A stretch of DNA of 64,000 bases from Oncomelania hupensis (lineage: Eukaryota > Mollusca > Gastropoda > Littorinimorpha > Pomatiopsidae), in the NCBI GenBank assembly GCA_036898135.1, contig CM072511.1, positions 25,144,968-25,208,967 of the forward strand, given 5' to 3'. Below, one piece after another: positions 23,331 to 32,518 of this stretch (position 1 is its first letter; each line of letters starts with the position of its first letter). The position numbers and the translations under genes are program-made. The notes beneath the pieces are model-generated. The model searched no databases and was not told the origin of the DNA. It saw only the letters and a program-made list of their open reading frames with translations.

Positions 23331-25021
23331 TAGGTGTGTGTGGGGGTAGTAGGTGTGTGTGTGTGTGTCTGTCTGTCTGTCTGACTGACTTTGTGTGTGT
23401 GTAAACGCGCACGCGCGCGCCCTTCATAAAGTTACACGGGTAATGGAACTCGCGGGTTTTCATCTATTCTATTCTGTCCCGTAACCCGGAGGTCGTAGGG
23501 GCACCACAGATGATCGTTTAACCAGCATACTCCATCTTTCTCTGTCCTCAGCAGCCCTGTTTTCATATACGGTTGGAATCTTTACCATTTGGATGTAATA
23601 CAGGCCTGAATACTGACCCTTACTGGTCCTATTAACGTCTATATCTATCGCACTATCTTTTTTTGGCTTGTTTATAAAGGAGATCAATCCTATTTACGAG
23701 TACGCGGCAGAGAAAGAAGAAGTGCAGCTACTGGTGGCGGATGAATACGAAATGGACGTCGCGGCCTTGAATTTCCTGGAGACGATTGGCGAAGGCGCGT
23801 TCGGCAAGGTTTTCAAAGCGGAGCTGGACTTTGCGCTGGCTCCTCTTTTAGGGAAGTCCTCTGGAACGACTATAGTGGCAGTGAAAATGCTCAAAGGTAA
23901 TTGGATTGGAAGATTAATGTGGTTTTTTTAAGATATAATGCACAGTAAGATTTTTGTTGTTATTAAAAAAATATATATAAAAAGACGAAAATTGTAATAA
24001 GAAGACCTGAGACTAACTAGAGAACTATTGGGCTTTGGAGGTGTGTGGGTGTGGGTATGCGCAGGTAAATATAGCATTGTACGTAATCAAACCTGTATGC
24101 GTTCTTTGTATGCCCGTGCTGCCTTATGGTGATGCTGTCAGTAAGAGCTTCGTGAAAAATAAAGTTGTCACCTTTCGGTGCATAGTTCTCTGTTGATACA
24201 AGTTTCGCCTTAATTGAGCATGCTTTAGTGGCATAATTGATAGATTTGATTTGACTTTATTGGTAGATTATTCTTTGATAGCTTCCTACCATTAAATACC
24301 TCCTAATGTCCTCGCAACTAGACCACGCTTACTGCGGGTGGTTATTAATTGTAACTTCTGTTCCTGAATCAATTCCTTCTTCTAGGTCATTATAGATGTG
24401 TTTTGAAGTGTAGTGTATAAACTAATGAAGACGCTCAAAACGTTCTACCCTATTGGTACAGACCGAGCCACGCCGGACGAGCGGAGAAACTTGCTGTTGG
24501 AAATCGATGCTATGAAGCAGCTGGGCCAGCATCCCAACATCGTGTCCATCTTGGCCTGCGTGACGTGCAGCAATCGCCCTTGCCTTGTCATGCACTACTG
24601 CCCTCTCGGGGACCTCCGCACCTACCTCCGGAACAACAGGAGAAAGGTGTGTACTCTCGTGGGAGTGTTCAGCTTTTACTTCATACTTGCCTTGCCTTGC
24701 TTTGACTTACCATAGTCCTTGGTGTCGCATGTGCGGCCTCAGTGCTGAGTTCTTCACCAGTCTCAGTGCCGAGTTCTTCACCAGCCTCAGTGCCGAGTTC
24801 TTCACCAGCTTTCCGCCGACTAACTCTGTCATGGTGCCAAATCCTTCGTTGATATCAATAAATCTTTTCAGCGTCCTCTGCCATTTTGCGGTTGCCAAGG
24901 CCATTACTTTGTGAGATGATCAACATTATGATGACGACGACGACGATGATGATGATGGATGGATTGATTGGTTTATCGATTAATTGATTATCGAATGATG
25001 ATGATGATGATGATTGATGAT

Positions 25022-25089
<68 letters not shown>

Positions 25090-25785
25090 GCGGCGGTGGT
25101 GGTGGGAATATAAACCGAGGTCTAGTCTGTGCATATACGCATTCACTCACTCTGTCTTTGAAGACCCCATTCCTAAACGGGTAAGTGGCAAATAAATAAA
25201 AACACTCACTCGCTCTGCGCAGACACTGTAGGCTTTTTCTAAATTGCCTTAATTATGACGAAATATACAGTGATGCATTTCTCCACAGCCCGCGGAGGTG
25301 GGCAAGAGGAACAGCGGGGAGACCTCGTCCAGCGGTTCTGGACGTCGAGATGGACAATCTGGGGACAGCGGCATCAGCTACGTCAGCAAGGTGTCCAGGG
25401 CCTCCACTGCTTACAGGCTCAGAGGTAAGGCTAGTGGAACGGTGTTCTTTGTAGGTTCTTCTTCTTTTTATGTTGAGCAGCCACCAGCATGACGTTGATT
25501 CAGGGTGGCTTGGTTGGTAGCCCGGTTGATCGTGAGCTGGTTTTTTATGCCGGAGGTCGCGGGTTGGGACCCCACGTGGGACGAACTTTCGTGACTTAGG
25601 TACGAGACTCAGGATGCCGAGGGTTTTCTCCGGGTACTCTGGTTTACTCCCTCCCTTCAATAATGATATCGAACGCAGTCAATCGAAAATTTTCAGGAAT
25701 AAAAATTGATTTCTGTTCTGACTTCAGATCGCCGCTGCGCTTTGAGTACTAGTTTGATCGAAGAAAAAGTGCGTGATTGCTTCCT

Positions 25786-25865
<80 letters not shown>

Positions 25866-27297
25866 GATGTGCTGCTATTTGCCTATAAGGTTTATTGGTA
25901 TGAAATGTTAGCATTGCAGCAAGATAAAGCTGAGTTTCAACATCGCCATGAAATTTAACATTATTAATTATTATCATTATTAATTAAGTCATTGACTTTC
26001 AGCTATGTGTGCCAAGTGTCTGGAAATATAATGCATTTTGAATGGCTTGTCAACTTGTTTATTTTTGTGTGTATTGTTGGGTTCATTTGTTGTTGTTTGT
26101 TGTTTTGTTTTGTTATTTGACCTCATATTTCAAATTCCTTTTATTTACTGTACAGAAACTTCTCGATTGATGTTGACGGAAGAAGAGCAGTCGGTCGGTG
26201 CGGTGGGTGGAGTCGACCTTTGCCGCGAACCCGATTACGCCTGCACTGAAAACAGCGACAACAGTAAGTCCGACCATGGACCTATATATAATGCGCCTTC
26301 GTTAGTCCAATATAAACACGATTAGCTTTGGTCCTTCGTCCCTTTTTGTGTCCTTCTATTTCGGGACGCATAATTAAACATTACGCATATAAAAAAAAAG
26401 GCTATATGCCCAGGAGAGCGTTGTAGCCAAAGAAGAGGGCTAAATGAGGGTGGGGTATACATATACATGTACATGGAAATCCCCAACGGTATGCATTGTT
26501 TCCTCAATCGTACCACAACAGGCAATCACAATAAAGGAAAAACAACAACACAAAACAAAACATACGCACAAACAAAATGCAACAACACACACTCCACAAT
26601 GCCCTCAAAAAATATTATACAATGTAAAACAAAATATTATACAATGTGGCCGCAAGAAGTGAAAGGAACATTTACAGCAATTCAAAAGAGTAATAACAAT
26701 ACAATGCCGTTCAAACGACGTTGAGACATAATTTTCTAAAGTTCATTCATACAAAGAGATGGCTATGCTTATGTACCAAAGTAACTATTCAAAACAGCAA
26801 TAGTGTGAAGCATCAATTCAACATACACTGATACAGAAGAATACATGTAGTATTATTATTTTTATTAACAAATAATAACATAAGTACTATAAATGTCTAT
26901 TTTTACGGAGAAATATCTAAACTTAATTATAACAATAAATGCAGAGAAATTACGGAGAAATATCTAAACTTAATATTAACAATAAATACAGTATATATGC
27001 ATTACAACAACCCCTCATTACACGCAAGGACATAATTACTGTTAAAAAAATCATTAATTTAATACATCGACAAGTAAAATTACGCTGATAAATTTACTTA
27101 AGTTGATTAGTTTACTCATACTCCTAGGATTCATAATTTGATGCATCTTGATTACGTTTGGGTGATGAAGGAAATATTTGAGAAAAATGATGCTCTATTT
27201 TATTTTAGGATTGGGTGAGCGCACTATGTGTTGCCACGAATAGGCCTACATGCTTGGTGAAGTAATTAGATGTGGACCAATAGCTAGTAGTAGTAGC

Positions 27298-27337
<40 letters not shown>

Positions 27338-29549
27338 TAGTAGTAGTAGTATAGTAGTAGTAGTAGTAGTAGTAATAGTAGTAGTAATATAGTAGTAGTA
27401 GTAGTATAGTAGTCAGGGGCGGATTTTGCCATTGTTGAGGAATGTGCACTCTTTCCCGAAACCATTAATGCGAAGTGGCGAAGCCACAAGCGTGAGCCTG
27501 CGAAGCAGGCGAGTAAACTAAGGGTCCGGGGGCATGGCCCCCTCCCCCCTTCCCATTCCCCCCTACCCCCCACCCCCCTCGTAAAAATGTTAAAATAATG
27601 GTTAAAATCTGTGCAAGCTGGTGCATTCTGGGCATTATTTTGAGGAATGAAAACTTAACAGTATTGTTTTGTGCTAAAAGTCCTCTTTTAGCCTCGCCCC
27701 TACCCCCCTATCCCCTCCCACACACATACTCCTCTGCAAACTCTGATGATAAAATGTACAACAGCAGAACAATTGGCATAAAGGTTTATAAAAAGGCAGG
27801 TAAGGTTACTGCAAATAAAACAAGAAATAGCCACTCGTCTTTTCTTGTTGTGTTGTTTCACGCAAGAGAGAAAATGAAGGTTTGTTTTGGGAATGACTTA
27901 GGTATTGCCTGCTGAGACTAACACAAATAATATTTATAAGAAGAGGATAATGACAAAAAAAGGAGATGTCCTCTTTTAGACCCCCCCCCCCCACCTCCCC
28001 CTCCTCCCACACACACTCTTCTGACAAACTCTGATGATACAATTTACAATAGCAGAACAAATGGCATACAGATTTATGCAAAAGACAGGTAAGGTTACTA
28101 CAAATAAAACAAGAAATAGCCACTCGCATCAGTTTTATTCAAAACTGACTTGATGCATAAACAAAAAATACCTGCAGATCTAATGAATTAAAAAATAAAA
28201 AATAATTGTTAAAAAAACTAATTTGGAGGTACATGAAATTGTGTGGTGAGTGAGAATTAGTGGATTTTTTTTTTTCTCTTTCTTCTCCTTTTCTCCCTAC
28301 TTTTTTTTAATCGCTAGGGGGGGGGGGGGTGCACGTACACAAGTGCAAACCCCCAAAATCTGCCCCTGGTGGTAGTAGTAGTAGTATAGTAGTAGTAGTA
28401 GTAGTAGTAGTAGTTTTTTTTTAATATATATATTTTAGTCTTATCATTTCGGTGAAAAAGACATTAAAACAAACATAGTAGTAAGTTGGGAACGAAACAC
28501 AGATAGTTGGAACGTAATAATTGTTTGCGAATATTGGGAATACATTACGTGCTCTTGTAACAAGACAATAATTCTACTAACAAAATATGCATTAACTTGC
28601 TGGCCAAGCCTCATTCTAACTTAACGTGAGAAAATTTGGCGATCAACATTAATTTATTTTGTTAAACCTGTGTTGACAGATGCGCTGCTGTCGGAAGACC
28701 AGGAGGCCATTTCACAGACCAAGCTGCTGTCTTTTGCCAGACAAATTGCCAAAGGCATGGTTAGTAGTGCGCTCTGTAGGAATAAGTTGGTCAGTAAAAC
28801 TATAATATTTTGGAAAGATGTTTTGTTACATCCAGAACTCAAAAGCCGCGATAGTGTTTTGTACGAATGTCTATAAATTGAGATTTTGTCTTGCATTTTG
28901 TCTTTAATGTAAATTATTTCGGGTGCGGGGGAGGGGTGGGTGGGGAAGAATTACATTCTCAAAAGACTGCTTGCACACGAACAAACTAGGCCTACACTTT
29001 AGCGGGAAGTAGCGAGAGGGTTTCCTCAGGTACCTGAAAAATTCCTGCTTTGCACACGCTGTTAAAGGTTAAAGGGTAAATGGACATATTGCGTAAAAAT
29101 ATCATGCCCCACCGTTCTCCAATTCCTTCTTCATCTGCAGGAGTTCCTGGCGGAACGAAAGTTTATACATCGTGACTTGGCGGCTCGGAACATTCTGTTG
29201 TACAGCCACAGGCAGCTCAAAATCTCCGACTTCGGGCTGGCCCGTGATGTGTACGAGACCAGTATGTACAAGCCCACCTCGGCCCGAAGGCTACCTTACA
29301 AGTGGATGGCGATCGAGTCCATTTTCGACCAGGTTTTCACCATAAAGAGCGACGTGTGAGTACACACTGGAATTATCGTCTTTTCTTGTTGTGTTGTTTC
29401 ATGAGAAAATGAAGGTTTGTTTGGGGGTTTACATAGGTATTGCCTGCTGAGACTAACAAAAATAATATTTATAAGAAGAGGATAATGACAAAGAAAGGAG
29501 ATGACAACGGCTACGAAGAAAAATGATGATGGTGTTAATGATGATAACA

Positions 29550-29615
<66 letters not shown>

Positions 29616-32481
29616 GATGGGTGATGAAACTATATCTGAACAGTTTCTTTGGAATGGTTCCACAGGTGGGCGTTCGGAATCGTGCTATGGGAGATCGTAA
29701 CGCTGGGTGGATGTCCGTATCCGGGGATCCCCAACAAGGATCTCTTTCGCCTTCTGAAAGAAGGATACCGCATGGAGAAACCTGACAACTGCAGCTTGGA
29801 GATGTAAGTATACCTATCATTAGCACGGAAACGTGTTCTAAGATTTTAAGTTGGTTTTACATTGTTCAAGTTTTGCTTCTTGTCTGTAAGACTGGATAAT
29901 TTGAAAAGCTAAAACCCCTTCCTTCTCCACCTTCCTCTCCCCCTACCTCTTTCTTCTTCCTCCCTCTTTCCCCACCTTCATCTCTCTCTCTACCCCCTCC
30001 CCTCCCCGGCCGTCGCTCCTCCCTCGATCCTTGGGGCCAAAACTTGGTTAAAACGGTCTCATTGTTTGTCCAACCCAAAAAAAAAAAAAAAATCCAGGAA
30101 AGATCGCTGGTTAATTTGCTGACTTTCCTCAAACACTGACTGGCTTGATTGAGTCATTGAGTGACTAGTCTCGCTCACTGACCGAACTATTTATTGCTTT
30201 TTCTGGCCGTTACCAAGCACATTTTCATCTTCGTGTATTGTACGTGAAAACATTACGTTGGTAAAGGTTAGCTTGGGTTGGGATGGGTTATGTTGGGTTG
30301 GGAGGGTTGTGTTGCGTTGTGTGACACTGAATTGAGTTGTGTTGTGTGGTCGTGGCTTGAGCTGTGACTACGAATATGGTTACTTTATTATTTCAACAAT
30401 TACATGTGTCGTGTTGTGCTGACAGGAGTGATGTGGTATTTAACATGTGTTGTGTAGTACTGACATGTTTTGTGTGGTTACTGATATGTGTAGTAATGGG
30501 AAGTGTTGTTTAGTGCTGACATGTGTTGTGTGGTACTGTCATGTGTTGTGTGGCTATTGACGTGTGTTGTGTGGTACTGACATGTATAGTATTGACATGT
30601 GGTATAGACATGTGTTGTATAGTACTGACATTTGTTGTATGGTACTGACATGAGTGGTGTGGTGCTGACATGTGTCGTGTGGTACTTGCATGTGTTGTGT
30701 GGTACTTACATGTGTTGTGTGGTACTGACATGAGTGGTGTTGTGTAGTATTGACATGAGTTATGTTGTGTGCTACTGACATGATTGGTGTTATGTCGTAC
30801 TGACATGAGTTTTTGATGTGTGGTACTGACATGAGTGGTGTTATGCCGTACTGACATGAGTTATGTTGTGTGGTACTGACATGAGTTGCGTTTTGTGGTA
30901 CTGACATGTGCTGCGTTGTGTGGTACTGACATGAGGGATGTTATGTGTTACTGATATGAGTGTGGCGGCGTTGTGTTGTACTGACATGAGTGGTGTTGTG
31001 TTGTACTGGCATGAGTGTGGTGTTATGTCGTACTGACATGAGTGTGATGTTGTGTGGTATTGACATGAGTGTGATGTTGTGTGGTATTGACATGAGTGTG
31101 ATGTTGTGTGGTACTGACATGTGCTGTGTTGTGTGGTACTGACATGAGTGATGTTATGTGTTACTGACATGAGTGTGGCGGTGTTGTGTGGTACTGGCAT
31201 GAGTGTTGTGCTGTGTTGTACTGACATGAGTGGTGTTGTGTTGTACAGACATGAGTGTGGTGTTATGTCGTACTGATATAAGTGTGATGTTGTGTGGTAC
31301 TGACATGAGTGTTGTGTTGTGTTGTACAGACATGAGTGGTGTCGTGTGGTTCTGACGCGTATGGTGTAGTTCTGACTTGAGTTCTGTTGTGTGGTAGAGC
31401 TGTGTTGTGGTGCGTTGTGTTGTGCTGTGTTGAGTTGAGTTGAGTTGTTTATTTTTGTGTTGGAGTTGACGGGATCGTACCTGATTGCAGCTACAAGATG
31501 ATGCTGTCGTGCTGGCACCCTCAGCCTGAAGACAGGCCTACCTTCACCGAGCTCAGGAACACGTTTGAAACATCACTGGAGAAATCTCAGTCATACATTG
31601 ACCTCAATGTAGCAGTCAGTGAAGACTACTACAAACAAGATTCCTCCGAATGCAGGTAATAAATAACAAATTAATAAGTAAGCAAGTAAACAAATAAACA
31701 AACAAATTACGTATTACAGAAAGTCTGTATTTAATGCTTTAAATCCTCCTTTGATATAGTCTATTACTGAGACCCTTTCTGTGGCGAAGTATTGTTTTGT
31801 ATTTGTGGTTAGTTGTGCCCGATAAAATGCATTATTTTGTTTTCAACTTTACATTGACTTGTTCTAGTATCTCGTATAAACTAGCTTCTTTTTTCTTCAA
31901 GCTTACACATTCATGTGGGGTTGTTTTCTTTCTTCCTTATTTTAAAACATTCCCTTAACATAAAACAAGTTACAACTGCATGAAAGAAAAGACAATAATA
32001 ATTTCATAATGAGAAGAAAAAAGAGAAACGCTTGTTCTTTCGAGGGTGTGTGCGTGGTGTGTGGTGTGCGTGTTCTGTGTGTTGTGTGTGAGGAGGGGTT
32101 GGTGGGAGGGGGGCGCGTGTGTGCAGTATTTATTCACAGATGTTAATGTTATTCATAGCAATTGTCGGTGATGCTTGCTGGTTGAAGGGTAGGATTTTTT
32201 GGGGGGGTAAGGGGGTTGGGCGGGAGGGCGGGGTAGAAAGAAAGGAGTGAAAGGAGCGAGACCGACAGACAGACAGGACAGACAGACATATCGTGACGGA
32301 GTTTAAAACAAAACAGTCACGTTTTGCTAGAATATAGATTATTATTTTAAAGTGTTGTTTGCCTCTGTTACAGCACAACATCAACGGCTGGGGGTTCAAC
32401 AGTTCTGCTGGACCAAGGCCACATCACACCACCCCGCAGACCTCTATTCTCTAATCGCATGGACGATGATCACATTGATGA

Positions 32482-32518
<37 letters not shown>

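Noticed and set aside
27205..28130. Open frames in the hAT MITE at 27414
   Set aside because: Short, repeat-derived, and with no transposase motifs.
30510..31518. Minus-strand frames rich in Thr, Gln, His and Ser
   Set aside because: They are readings of the GTACTGACATGA minisatellite and overlap a kinase exon on the other strand.
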